From contig NC_081817.1 in the NCBI RefSeq assembly GCF_030704535.1, forward strand, positions 22,011,001 through 22,075,000: a DNA stretch of 64,000 bases, written 5' to 3'. Below, in pieces: positions 11,893 to 23,610 of this stretch. The translations under genes were made by a program, and so were the position numbers. Each line of letters begins with the position of its first letter. Position 1 is the stretch's first letter. The notes under the pieces are model-generated. The model was not told where the DNA came from and ran no database searches. It worked only from the letters and a program-made list of their open reading frames with translations. The DNA comes from Vitis vinifera. Lineage: Eukaryota > Streptophyta > Magnoliopsida > Vitales > Vitaceae.

Positions 11893-12801
11893 ATGTCAAA
11901 TTTATTTGGAAATCTTCGTAGAAGTAGTTCTAATAAAAGTATATCCAGGATGGAAAATGATCTCAAAATGGTAGAAGAAAACACTTCAAAGTTTGAAAAT
12001 CAATTGAATGTATCAATTGATGTCCTTGAAAAATATATAAAAATTTGGGAGATGCCCAAACAAGAAAAAACAAAGATATGTCAAATAGGAACCTTTGAAT
12101 TCAAAGCCACTTACAAAATCAAAGTGTCTGAAAATACTCATTCCATAGGATCTCAAACAGAGACTATAGAACTCTTCAAACCAAGAGACATAGAAGTCTT
12201 AAGAAATGAAAAATTCAAAATTCTTCATATAGAAGCCGTACAAGTAGCCATCAAACCTTTAACCAGATTAGGGTTAAACAAACCAGTGTGTGTCTGCCTC
12301 AGAGATGCAAGACACAACAACTTTGATGATTCCTTGTTAGGAGTCATTGAATCAAACATGGCACATAGCCCTGTTTATTTCAACTGTTTCCCTGACTTAG
12401 AGTTAAGTTGTATAGATGATTTATCTATTCAAAAGGCCTTAACTCTAAATGTTCAAACTAAAGGTTATGACATGGATCCTAGAGCCAAAAATATACTTAT
12501 AGTGTATAGAATATACTATAAGACAATGACCACTGCCGTGGATGCAAAATGTTTAGTCAAACCTAGAAAAGGAATGACTATTCTATTCCAGGCCAATGAA
12601 GAACATTCTTCGGTCATGACACCCTTAGAGATCCCTTGGGAATCTCTAACTCATTCAAATACTTGGAATTTCAAACAGATAAGTGCGCCAAAACCTATAA
12701 AACATAGGAAGCCACTTTATATTACCCAGGATGACAAAGGAGATGTTGTTATCCAATTTCCTTCAAAAGAACTTAAACAGAGTAGTAGGATCTCTGTGTA
12801 A
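11893..12801 (+). pseudogene. endogenous caulimovirid, movement-protein-like region
   Basis: An open frame of 302 codons begins MSNLFGNLRR. It contains a 30K-superfamily movement-protein-like core around residues 90-230, including CLRDARHNNFDDSLLG with the conserved Asp. Such proteins move virus between plant cells through plasmodesmata. The frame ends at TAA (12,799-12,801); related sequence continues in the same frame after further stops, so this was probably the front of a longer polyprotein that is now interrupted. Layout (tRNA-Met site, leader, movement domain, then coat-like region with zinc knuckle) fits petuvirus/florendovirus-type integrants. The copy is defective: enzymes downstream are missing. 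Confidence 0.8.
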
Positions 12802-13337
12802 GGATCTGCATAGGAGAGTACAACTTCTTCTCCTCCAAGATACTCTGTTGATTCCAGGAAGCCGTCTGTCAAATTGGATACTGTAGATTTTACCCCTAAT
12901 ATTCCTTATCCTAGGTATGTTAAAGAGGAATCTTCACCTCCAACCTCTCCTACACCTTCTCAAATGATGCCACCTGAGGAACCTCATCAATTAATGGTAA
13001 TTGATGATGTTACAGAACCCTTCAAAATAAATAAGGAGTATCTAAGCAAGAATTGCACCTTCCAAAGCATAGAGAAAAAAGAGAATGGTTTTTCTCTACA
13101 AAACTTACCACCCAAACTAGACATGAGTTTAGGGATGCATGGTATAAATGTATGGAAAACAATGGAATAAATATTCCTATGTTTACATACTTTGAAATAT
13201 ATGCTTCAAATAATGATATTGACTATCCCTTTGGAGAAGTCAATATGTTTCAAAAGGGACAAGTTTAGAAAAATGCGTCCAAAAATGTTGTAGCAAACCA
13301 TCCTCCTTTAGAAGAAATAACCATAATTGCTCAAAAC
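12802..13337 (+). pseudogene. endogenous caulimovirid, degraded linker between movement and coat regions
   Basis: Reading continues in frame 1 from about 12,874 to 13,170 (Pro/Ser-rich, acidic), then the coding signal moves to frame 3 at about 13,053-13,268, which stops at TAG 13,266-13,268 and resumes at 13,338. At least one frameshift and several stops therefore separate the two long open frames. This is decay of what was probably one continuous polyprotein. Confidence 0.7.
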
Positions 13338-15200
13338 ATGGAAGTAATAGCTTCTCCGTTCAAAATCATAAACCCTAAAGATGATGAAAAAAGATCTGTT
13401 ATTTTAAAAGATTGTAAAAATCTCCAACAACAGAATAATTTTACAAATCAAATGTTAGGAACTATCTCTCTCCAGCTTGATAGGATAGAAGATAAGTTAG
13501 AAGACCATCAAACTTCTAGACAGATAGTTACTCCTCATTTTCTAGATAGAAATCTAGATAAAAATTGTCCAATTTTCAAACCTGCGGAGGTAGGGAATCA
13601 TAAGTTAAAATTTTCAAATGACCAACATAATCTACTTCAAACATTAACAATTAAAATTGCACAATTAGATTTGTCAAACAAAGCCTCATCTTCAAATACA
13701 AAATCAATCAATGTCATAGAAGAAATTACTCCTGAGAATGTAGATGAGATACAGGCTATGTTTGAGGATAAGGATCCTCAGATAAATAAGATTGTTCATA
13801 AGTTCAAACAACAAAGTAGGACTAAGAATTTCTATCCTAGACCCACTCCTCCTGATCTTCAATATGAAGAAAGAAGTCAAATAGTCCAATCAAAATATGA
13901 TGGAGATGGCATCTATGAATGGAACATAGATGGAGTAAGTGACCATCAGGTCCTCAACATTCTCCAAGAAATGATCATGGCCTCTATAGCCTACAAGTCA
14001 AGAGGAAATCTTGATCCAACAATCTGCTTTCATTTGATAGCAGGATTTACTGGACAACTCAAAGGATGGTGGGATAATGCTCTCATTGATGAAGAAAGGA
14101 GATTCATCCAACACAGCACAAATGAAAGTGGAAGCCCGAATGCGGTTCATACTTTAATCTATGCTATAACCAAACACTTCTTAGGAGATCCCCTTTCCTT
14201 CCAATCTCACAGTTCTGAGATTCTTCAAAATTTACACTGTCATAAGTTGAGTGATTACAGATGGTATAAGGAGGTATACTTTGCCAAAGTACACTCAAGA
14301 ACTGATTGTAATCAACCCTATTGGAAAGAGAGATTTCTAAATGGGTTACCCAAAGTTTTTAGTCAAAGGGTTCAGTTAAGAATCCAAGAAATGTACAATG
14401 GTTTAATTCCTTATGATTCTTTAACATATGGACAACTGGCAAACTTTGTCAGTCAAGAAGCATTGAATCTTTGTTCTTTAGCCAAGGTTAGTGCCACCAT
14501 TGAAAAAGACTTCAAATCTGCCACAAAAGAGTTAGGATCTTTTTGTTCCCAATACGGGTACAATACCCTTACTCCTCCTTCAAAACGAGAAAAGTCCCAT
14601 AAGTCTAAAAGAAAAGATAAAAAGCATTCAAAAGATAGAGAAGATCCATATTATAAGAAGTCTAAGACTAAAAAGCATTCAAATAAAAAATATCAAAAAC
14701 ATTCTTCCAAAAAGAAAGAAAAGGATAATGTCAAATGTTTCAAATGTGGCAAGAAGGGTCATATTGCCCCTAATTGCAAAGTTAAAGAAATCATTGCTGA
14801 TTTAGACATAGGAAAACGTCTTAAGAAGCAAATGTTAAATCTTATCAAAACAAATTCTAATTCATCTAGCCAGTCCTCTGAGTCTAGTGATGATCAGGTT
14901 CTTCTCCTTGAAGATAGTTCTTCTAGTGATTCAAATAGCTCGTCTTCAAAATCTTCATGTGACTGTGTAGAAAACTGTCTTTGTCAAATACATCAGGTTA
15001 ATATGATATCTAGTGAAAACAATTTTCTCATAGAAATCATAGATAACATTCCTGATCCAAACCTTCAAAAAGAATATTTTAAAAAATTCTTAGAAATTCA
15101 AAGACAAAATGGTCAAAAGAAGTTAGAAAATAACAATGAATACAGCCTAAAAACTGTGTTAGACAAATTTTCCAATAAACCTAAACCTGTAGGAATCTAA
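13338..15200 (+). pseudogene. endogenous caulimovirid, coat-protein-like region with zinc knuckle
   Basis: A 620-codon open frame. Residues about 40-70 form a short coiled-coil-like segment, the middle is a capsid-like domain, and residues about 420-465 are strongly basic (Lys/Ser-rich). These are followed by a CCHC zinc knuckle, CFKCGKKGHIAPNC, at about 466-479. A Ser-rich acidic stretch follows. The order capsid, basic tract, CCHC is that of caulimovirid coat proteins and retroelement Gag. The frame ends at TAA 15,198-15,200. The region is a fossil: it is cut off from the movement region by frameshift and stops, and no polymerase follows. Confidence 0.8.
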
Positions 15201-15518
15201 GAACTCCAACAGGAGATAAGTGAAATCAAACTTCAAATTAATGCAATGCTTAATAAAATGAAGATTTAGCTGAAAGGATAAAAGCCTTAGAAAAAAGAAA
15301 ACAAAGGGTTGAAGAATCAAAAGAAGAATAACAATTGGAAGAAGGAGAATCCTCTCAATTGTTTGTAAACTCTATAACAAGAATGATAAGACAAAATTGG
15401 CATATCAAAATAAGAATTTTTATCAAACCAAATTTTTCAAAAAATATCATTGCATTAGTTGACTTAAATTGTAGTCAGGAGGGATTAATTCCTTCTAAAT
15501 ACTTTGAAAAAACCCTTC
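15201..15518 (+). pseudogene. endogenous caulimovirid, start of protease region, truncated
   Basis: After the coat-like frame, a 62-codon frame from 15,335 contains IALVDLNCSQEGLIPSKY. It resembles the beginning of the aspartic protease of caulimovirid polyproteins, but the catalytic Asp-Ser/Thr-Gly triplet is not intact at that point. The viral sequence then stops at the direct repeat. Reverse transcriptase and RNase H are absent from the window. Confidence 0.65.
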
Positions 15519-15875
15519 CTTAAATATTACATTTGGTTCTTAATAAATTTGAGGAAAAATGTAAAAACGAAAAAAAAAAAAAAAAAAGAGAGAGAGAAAA
15601 TAAAGAGAAAATGTAAAAGAAAAGAAAAAGTGAAAAAAAATAAAATAAATTAAAATTAATAAATTATTTTTATTTATTATTTACACTCATTTAACTTATT
15701 TTAATTCATCAATATATAGATTAAATAATTTAAAAATACAAAAAGTTTTTAACTAATTTTAATTATATTTGATTTTTTTTAAATATTTTTTATAAGACAA
15801 TCAAATATAAAAAAATAATTTTTTTTAATATTTTTTTTTTCTTTTCTTAATATTTTTCAAAAATCAAACATAAGC
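15519..15875 (+). mobile_element. AT-rich MITE-like repeat
   Basis: Begins with the 20-bp edge repeat (ATTTGGTT core) and ends near ATCAAACATAAG. The interior (AAAGAGAAAATG..., then TAAATTATTTTTATTTATT..., then TTAATTATATTTGATTTT) matches another copy at 43,382-43,728. The termini echo the ATGTTTGGTT ends of the 3.9-kb element, so these may be related non-autonomous elements. It has no coding capacity. Confidence 0.55.
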
Positions 15876-16264
15876 AAAGACTCTCCAGAATCTGTCTTCA
15901 ATGGGTTTGCAAAAGCTCACTCTACCAACTATTTATTAAGGACTTTCCTTATCCAAAGCACTCTGCTCAATGGAGAAAGAAGGTTGGCTCAACATGGAAA
16001 CTGATGGCATCCTTCGTAATAAAGATTTTTTTTTTCTTCTGATTTTGAAATTGATCTACTTGCATTTGATAAGCTTTCTATAAAAAATGTAGTTGTATCA
16101 TACTATACAAAAACATTGAATAGTAGAGTTTTAAAAAGTTAAATTTAATGAAAAATATGTGTTCAATATACAAGTTCATCACAAAATTTACAAAAATAAG
16201 CTTTTAAATTTAATTTTAGCTTCAATTTTAATTTCAAATTCTAATAAGGTACTTATACATATTG

Positions 16265-16323
<59 letters not shown>

Positions 16324-16429
16324 TTGTCATTTATGAAATTTTAGCTTTTCATGTTGGTCATCACATTTAAATCATCATCATTTTGAATGTCAACGTTCAA
16401 ACTATTCAAATATATATATTTTTTTAGGA
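15876..16429. other. non-coding spacer with repeat relics
   Basis: Contains a diverged copy of 1,300-1,385 at about 16,000-16,075 (GGAAACTGATGGCATCCTT) and the TA microsatellite listed separately. No gene was recognised. Confidence 0.5.
16268..16322. repeat. (TA)n microsatellite
   Basis: About 27 uninterrupted TA dinucleotides. Likely polymorphic in length. Confidence 0.95.
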
Positions 16430-17561
16430 AAGTTCTATGGTGCTGAGGGAGGTACCATACCTCAGATTTTTTGTAGCCGTTGGATGCAATAGTTTTAATC
16501 TCAGCCATTGAAAAAAAAAAAAAAATGAAAAAAGGAAAAACTGGCTACCTGTGGCTACCTGTTGTCTCCCGGTCTCAGCCCATTTCCCGTTTGTTCCCTC
16601 TCTTCCCTCATTTGAACCCCTCTCAGCCCCTCTCTTCTCCTCCATAGCCGAGCGTCTTCAGCCCCTCTCTTCTCCTCCATAGCCGAGCGTCTTCTCCTCC
16701 AACTGTGTGTCGTGCTCTCATCTCCCCCAGCTGTGTCTCGTTCTCCCCCAGCTGTGTCTCGTGCTCTCTCTCATCTCCACGCTTCTCCATAGGTTGGTTG
16801 GCTGTGTCTCGTGCTCTCATCTCCACACTCCTCCATAGGCGGCCGTCTTGTCCTCCATAGTCGGTTGTGTCCCCGTGCTCTGATCTCCACTCATCCTCGA
16901 CAGCCGGGTCTAGTTTCCTTTTTTTTCCTCTCTTCATTCAAGTAGTGTCTAGTGCCAAATTTATCACCAGCCCGTCTCCACATTCACAACCCTTTCTCAA
17001 TCTACTCCAGAAAAAAAAAAGGAAATCCTATCTTCGGAAGAAACCTAAGAGGCAAATGCGAGACAATGAAGAAATGGGGGAAAGAAAGCACTGAAGAAGG
17101 AGATAGAGACCCCTCTCACGATTAATCTTCAGTCGAGTTTCTGTTTTCTCCATTTTTTACGGAGTTTCCCGATATTTTCCTCTCTTCTCCATACTCGACT
17201 CTTCTCAGGTATCTCCATCGACTGTTATTTTCAGGTGCTTTAAGTTGTCTTTGTGTATTGTTGGATGTTTTTGTGTTATTGGGTGTTTTCGGGTAAGATA
17301 TTGTAGCTGTTTCGGGGGACATCTTTTTGAGTTCTGGCTTTTTTAGTATCCCCTTTGATTATGTCCATATTTAGTTTTCATATTTGGGGTTTTTTCGGGT
17401 TTTGAAGTAAAGAGTACGATATTCCCGCTCCCTCCCTCCTATCCATAACCCTTGTATTTTGTTCATATTTTATATTTTGTTTAAGGGGTGTTTTCGGCTT
17501 TTAAATTTCGTGGTTTGAAGACCCGAATTGAAGACATAACTAGAAGAAGAAGAAAAAAAAA
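16430..17561 (+). promoter_or_regulatory. upstream/5'-untranslated region of the HMG-Ulp1 gene, possible element end
   Basis: Starts near a short hairpin, GAGGTACCATACCTC (16,449-16,463), followed by pyrimidine-rich sequence. A 35-bp unit is tandemly duplicated at 16,624-16,658 and 16,659-16,693, and AGCTGTGTCTCGT units recur to about 16,815. The CT-rich character and absence of coding motifs fit a plant promoter plus 5' UTR. The first coding bases of the downstream gene are at 17,562-17,563. The hairpin at the left may mark a transposon end, but no matching right end was found. Confidence 0.4.
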
Positions 17562-20500
17562 ATGTGAGTATTGATAATGTGTTTTACAATATTGTAGCGA
17601 TTATATTTCATGGTTTTTGTGAGATTTATGGATTGATGACATTAATGAAAATAATGTGGTTAGATCCATAATTGGAGATTGAAAAAGATTGATATGCTAA
17701 TTTTGTGACCATTTAAAATGTACATAGATTTAGGGAGGATTTTGTAGTGGTGGTGAAAGTATGTTTGATTTATTATATTTGAAATCATATTATACACATT
17801 GACTTAAATGCTTTGATTTAATTTTTAGGAGTGAACGCGATGGACTTGCAGTTGTTAGAAATCCAAAGAGGCCTATCGGCGCTTGGATACATTACTAGTA
17901 AGGCAAAATAGAAATATGTAAAATAATATGTTTTTTAATGTATTTTTTGTGGTTGTTATTGTTAAATTTGTTTGAAATTGTTTTGTAGTAATGATCAATT
18001 AGCCATGATGAAAGAGAAGGATAAAGGAGTCAAGATAAATGATGATGTAAGGAGTAATTTTGCTACGTCTAATATAATTACATTTTAAAATAAGAATTTA
18101 AATTATGTGAGCAATTAATGTAGTTGAGGAAAAAATTGGGCAAGAAGTGGAATGCACTTTCAAAAGTAGAAAAAGAAAATTTCATGGCAAAGTCCAAAGA
18201 AAGTTCAAAACAATATTCACTTCAAAAGGGTGTGGTTCCAAAGGTATTTTTTTTTGTAATGAATATTTAATTTCTTTACTTATGTATTTGTTGGAAATTA
18301 TATTAATGTAAACATGTTTGATGTTTGTGTATCTTTTCAGTTATATCTTCAGACTCGATGCTCCCCCGAGCGAGTTATTAGAGTGATTGAAAATTTAGAA
18401 CCAAAGCAAAAGGCAGCCATAGAAGAAATAGGATTTGGTAGCCTCTTGCAACTTCGATGTAGGAAAATTGATCATGGGTTATGTCTTTGGTTGATAAATA
18501 GTTTTAATCCGAACACTTATATGTTACAGTTGTATAATACTTGTATCAAATTATCCCCCATTGATGTTGAATTTATTATGGGATTGAGGGCAAGAGGGTT
18601 CAAGATTGGCATGAACAAAGATGTTGGTCATAAGAATGATTTATGTAAAAAATATTGTGATAAAAAAGGGCGATTGCCATTAGTGATGTTAGAAAATCAA
18701 ATTAGGGAGGATAAAGAGGGAGGAAACGATTTTAAAGTTCGTTTTGTATTATTTGTGTTGGGTGCATTATTGTGCCCAACAATGAAGCTTTTTGTGAATC
18801 GCTCTTTCTTACATCTTGTGGAAGACATCGATTCAATAAAGAAGATGAATTGGACAGAATTTGTGTTGTCCTATCTTGTGCACGGGATTGAAGAGTTTAA
18901 GAAGAAACAACAAAGTGGGGTTTGCGGTTGCTTATTGTTTTTAATGGTAATTAATTTACATCATAGTGAAATACGATTTTGTTTTAATATAATTTATGAA
19001 CTAACTATATATCTATGTCAAATATACTCGTAGTTATTCTACCACGAGCATATATCCTTTGAAGAGAAATTCCTACCGCTATATACTCGACATTCTCCTC
19101 GGATTACTGCTTGGGGAGATGATGAAGTTTTGGACAGGAAACGAAGATTGAAAAAACTTGGTGGATATGCAAATGAGGATGTAAGTTATAGTTTTGAAAG
19201 TCGTTTACTATTGATTTAAGTTTTTAGTGATTTAAAATCTGATATGTATTATATTTTGATGAATATATTGTAGCTCAAAATATGGGTGATAGAAAATGAG
19301 ATAAGGGATTGCGTTGATGGAAATGTAACGACAATGGCGAGTGAGAATGAGGACGATGAGAAATTTGTATCCAATCTAAACAAAGATGTTATTAAACGAG
19401 TAAGTGTTTTACAATATTCATCGTGACTATCTATATTAGCATTGAACCTTTGTATTATGATGTTATTAATCACGTTCGTATATATCACTAGGTTGATGGT
19501 GGGAAGTTAATGGAGATGGATAAAACCTTTCAACAATTAAAGACACATCTACTTGATATGGCTTATGGTGCAAGTAGTAGTAGTTGTGATAAAATTTTGG
19601 CTAAATTTGAGGAGAATTATACTCAAGTGAAAGGTCTCTTCCTTAGGTCAAGCGGAAAACCTTTGAGAATGCACGAGGAAGGAACGAAGAATGACATCCT
19701 CTCATGCGAGAGAAGTTTGGAAGATACGAACAATATGAATGTGAATGAACATTATCTTCACACTTTGTCAAATGAGAAGTTATGCACCGAGGACTTGAAT
19801 GAAAAGAATGAAGATGCATGTGCTACATCAATTGAAGTGCATATCATTCCAGACGAAAATGAAAATATCTTACCACTTCCAATCAAAAGGAGTACAAGAG
19901 ATTATGGAAAGGTATGTATCATATAAAAGAAAAAATTATTTTCTTTACAACTACTTAACCATTACATAGTAAATAGATGTATATTACTGACATTTTCCAT
20001 ATTAGGAACCATTACGAGCACTATGTGGTTATCCTAATCATGTCATGAAAACACGTTCATCAAGGGAGAGGAAACCAAGTAAATTCAAGGTCTCCCCGTT
20101 TGTACAGAAATCAAGGAAGATGGTAAAACGTGAAGCATCAGAGGTATAATACAAATAGTTTAATATCATTGTTCTTATTTTTTGATACTTAACATATGTA
20201 GTTAATAATTATGTCTTGTTTTCGAATTAGTCAATCCCCATGTCCATTCGTGAAGACGTGGTGGATACTCAATCATTCAATGTACTTCAATCTCTTGTCG
20301 TTGATTATGTTTTCAATAAAGCGTTGTCAAAAAGGTTTGTCGCGTCTAGAACATTCATAGATGTGTTGTTACAATTTTTGCCTTCATATGCTTCCAATTT
20401 ACTGAAGTTTGTTTGAACATATTATTATTTTAGTGAGCTTCTTGTTGACTTTGGTCATGAACATGGAGTTCGTGGAGATTTTGCATGCTTACGTCCTAGA

Positions 20501-21595
20501 CAAAATTTGATGGATGTTGTAAGTACCTACTTCATTTATATCAAATGCATCCTATATTAGTTAAATAAATTTATTGAAGTTATTGTTCAACAACAGGTAA
20601 TAAATTTAGAAGCCTCAAAGCTAAATTATTTTGAAAGACAATTCATAGGCATACGAAGTATAAGATGCTATCTTCCCACGACATTTTCAGTAAGCTCATA
20701 TTTCTCTTGTTGTTTACTTACATATTAAGTACAATATAGTAATGTTCGTATTATGTTTTCTTATTAGCAAATGATTTTGTGCGGGAGTCCTCATCCTTTT
20801 TTCGATAGAAAAACATCCATCGTTAGTAAGTACATTAGTGAATTGGATGATTGCGAGCAGGTTAGTAATTATTTCTAATGTTTAATTGCATATATGAAAT
20901 TTAGAATAGATATTGTTTTCACCTATAATATAGTAGATTTTTTTTTGCCCCAACTCATATATATTGTTTTTCTAACTTTACAGCTATTTATTCCAATGCA
21001 TGATGAATGCCCTGGTCATTGGTATCTGTGCGTCATTGACTTCAAAAACTCTCATACCCAAATTTTGGACTCATTACGATCGAAGAATCGAGACAAGTTC
21101 CGGTTTCAGAGTGTCAAAACAGTGGTATGCTTTCATGTTTATATTTTTCTTCTATTCTATTTTTTCCTCTTCCATATTTATTAACACTTTCATAATAAAT
21201 TAGGTTGAATTTTGTCAAACGTTCTTCAAACTATCTGACATAGGGAAAGATGTCTTCCAATTCTCCATTGATTGAGCTCCTTCGATTCCGACCCAAGAGA
21301 ATGGGTTAGTATGAATACATAACTCACATTACTATTCTTTTCCTGAGGTATAATTAGACAACCATTGAATAAGTTGTTTTGCTTTTCTTTTCTCTTTCTT
21401 AGGTGGGACTGTGGAGTGCATGTCATTAGACATATGCAGAGATTCAAAAATGGTGATCCGATGACGAGCTCCGACTTTTGTAATTCTATGAAAATATGTT
21501 GAGAAATAGCATGTGATTTAGTTTTACACGAGGGAAATAGAGAAAAACAAACCATTGTGGCTATTATTGTACAAAGACGTCGACACGAGCAATGA
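17562..21595 (+). pseudogene. HMG-box/Ulp1-like cysteine protease gene, one premature stop at the active-site side
   Basis: Sixteen exons with GT-AG introns can be followed in one frame: AT at 17,562-17,563, then 17,829-17,897, 17,989-18,046, 18,124-18,243, 18,341-18,946, 19,034-19,180, 19,274-19,399, 19,492-19,911, 20,006-20,143, 20,231-20,334, 20,434-20,518, 20,597-20,689, 20,768-20,860, 20,985-21,124, 21,204-21,304 and 21,403 onward. The N-terminus resembles an HMG box (NPKRPIGAW; LGKKWNALSKVEKENF). The middle resembles the plant-specific domain found with Ulp1 in Mutator-like elements (SGVCGCLLFL). The C-terminus is a C48/Ulp1 peptidase: His in GHWYLC, Asp in ILDS, Gln in PTQENG, Cys in WDCGVH. 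Ulp1 enzymes cleave SUMO. In-frame TGA codons at 21,273-21,275 (before the Cys) and 21,500-21,502 break or end it. It lies tail to tail with the FAR1 transposase, so a MULE passenger gene is likely. Confidence 0.7.
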
Positions 21596-21894
21596 AAAAA
21601 TTATTATTATGATATTTTTTATTTTTCAAATATTTATCATTTCCATATCCACATATCGTCATGTTTATTGGGAAGTTGTGAGCTTCGATGACCATACATT
21701 ATTAATGATTAAGTCCATTTTATTTCAATATCCAAATACTCTTCTTTCAATATGGTCGTCAAAATGAAATTGTAATATATTGGTATCATTCATGTTCGAC
21801 GTGTGTGATTTTGTACGATCTTTAACCTAATCAGATCTGTAATTATTCATTTATCTATACTAACAATATATAGTTAGTACATTACTACACTAGT
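21596..21894. other. 3' flank of the Ulp1 gene
   Basis: AT-rich sequence after the last Ulp1-like exon. It contains a plausible untranslated end (TTGTAATATATTGG near 21,770), but no polyadenylation signal can be assigned with confidence. Confidence 0.4.
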
Positions 21895-22530
21895 TGACGA
21901 ATGCCGTTCAGCCGGTAAGAACCAGTCCAACGATTTATCTATGTCCACTTTTCATAGGCATACGCATTATTCGTACCGGTTGAGAACATTCCTCATATTT
22001 TCAGTTGTGGAAAGTGGTTGATCAATGGAGAAATTGTCTCAACCGGTTGACGAATGATTTGACCAGTGGGAACTGTTTGACAAATATAGCAAATTGGTTG
22101 AGGAATTTGCTCAATCAGTTCATGTTTTTTTAACCAGTGGCAACCGGGTGAAGATGGGCATCAACCGGTTGAGGAATTTGTTCAACCGGTTGCGTATATT
22201 GTTAGCCAACTTCAACCGGTCGAGGACGGCTAGAACCGGTCGACCGGCTTGGCACAACCGGTTGAGCACCCGGTTGAGGCATTTTTTACCAGTGGCTACC
22301 GAATGAGGAATTTCCTCGACCGGTTGAGAAAATTTCTCAACCGGTAGCCACTGGTCACAAAAATCCTCAACCGGTTGATGGCCATTTGCTCAACCGATTG
22401 AGGATTTGTTTAACCAGTAGCTACCGGTTGAGGAAGTTTCTCAACCGGTCGAGGAAATTCCTCATCCGGTAGCCACTGGTCAAAAATGCCTCAACCGGTT
22501 GAGGAATTTCCTCAACCGGTTTCCTCCTGC
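21895..22530. repeat. ACCGGT hairpin array, left of FAR1 transposase
   Basis: About twenty copies of AACCGGTTGAGGAA-like words in both orientations. They often form hairpins such as GAGGAATTTCCTC flanked by CCGGT on both sides, alternating with CCAGTGGCTACCGG and its complement. A matching array lies on the other side of the transposase at 26,565-26,850. The 70-codon frame through it on the plus strand is a by-product of the repeats. Dense inverted repeats in this position resemble subterminal repeats of DNA transposons. Confidence 0.8.
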
Positions 22531-23610
22531 AATGCTATTGTGCACAAAAAGGGTATGCTATGAGTTGTACCAATAAATTTTCACTATGGAAACATTCGAC
22601 AATGTAACATTAAGTTCAATTATAAGGTTTGAAATTGATGGAAACTGGCATTACAATTGACCTAACTACGATTTACCCATTTTGAGTAAAATCACTAAAT
22701 TTACCTATTTCATGTGAATTACATCATATTGATTACTTTCCTATAGTTAACTCATAACCACCTAATTGTCAAACTTTAACCACAATTGAATTTAATTAAA
22801 TCCGCATAATTAACCGTTTTTTTCGACATGATATAAATGAATCGGTTTCTCCATTTACCAATAATTTTATCCCTTGTTATCAATTAAATTATAAATGTAG
22901 AGGATATTGCATTCTATCAATCAACTTGACTCTTGATCAAAATTCAAACTTTTCATTAAATAGTTAAGTTAAAAGTACACATTAGTGGAAGTGATAACGT
23001 CAACTAATATAAATACTGATTTAATACCTACCATCCCTTACTCCGCTAAGGAATAAAAAAAAGGTTGCATATCCTTTTCATTTGGATATTTGTTTGGATC
23101 CCCACCTTCACATGGTGTGACATACTTTGTTCATGTTGCTGAAATCCTGCTATCTGCACATGCACATTTCATTGTTTTTTTCAGCTACCCAATTCCATCC
23201 CAATTAATTAAACCTAATCATTAAATAATGCATATCTGAAATTCATGTCAAAAGTGTTTCTTCATGCCCGATCTTACATTATTAAGTTCACCCCAATCTA
23301 TGTACATGTCAGATGGGTCATTCGGCAACTGCTCCCCTAACATTCCCTGCATGTTTCAATAATTAAGTGTTGTCAATTATTATTGAATTATATGTTATCA
23401 ATGTTTGGAAATTATATAACAAGCCTATTGTACATACATGTAAGGTTGCAAAAATGTCAACTGATGAATTTGTTGAAGGCATCATTTCCCTTTGAATGTC
23501 ACATTGGGAAGACAAATTAGTTTCCTCCTACGTACTCATAATGCCATCAAAACAATTATGTTAGTCATTTATGTTAGTACACCTACAAAAATTAATCTTA
23601 GGGGCAATTT
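22531..23610. other. AT-rich spacer downstream of FAR1 transposase
   Basis: Non-coding on both strands as far as I can see. It would hold the 3' UTR of the minus-strand transposase; the short frame entering from 23,611 stops there. Confidence 0.5.

Noticed and set aside
11030..15518. LTR retrotransposon instead of a pararetrovirus
   Set aside because: A primer-binding site is present, but no long terminal repeats were found, and a movement-protein-like region comes first, which fits Caulimoviridae better.
16623..16937. Charged 104-codon frame on the minus strand
   Set aside because: Encoded by the CT-rich tandem duplications in the upstream region of the HMG-Ulp1 gene; repeat by-product.
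22094..22306. 70-codon open frame rich in Arg and Asn
   Set aside because: It lies entirely within the ACCGGT hairpin array and its residues reflect the repeated words.
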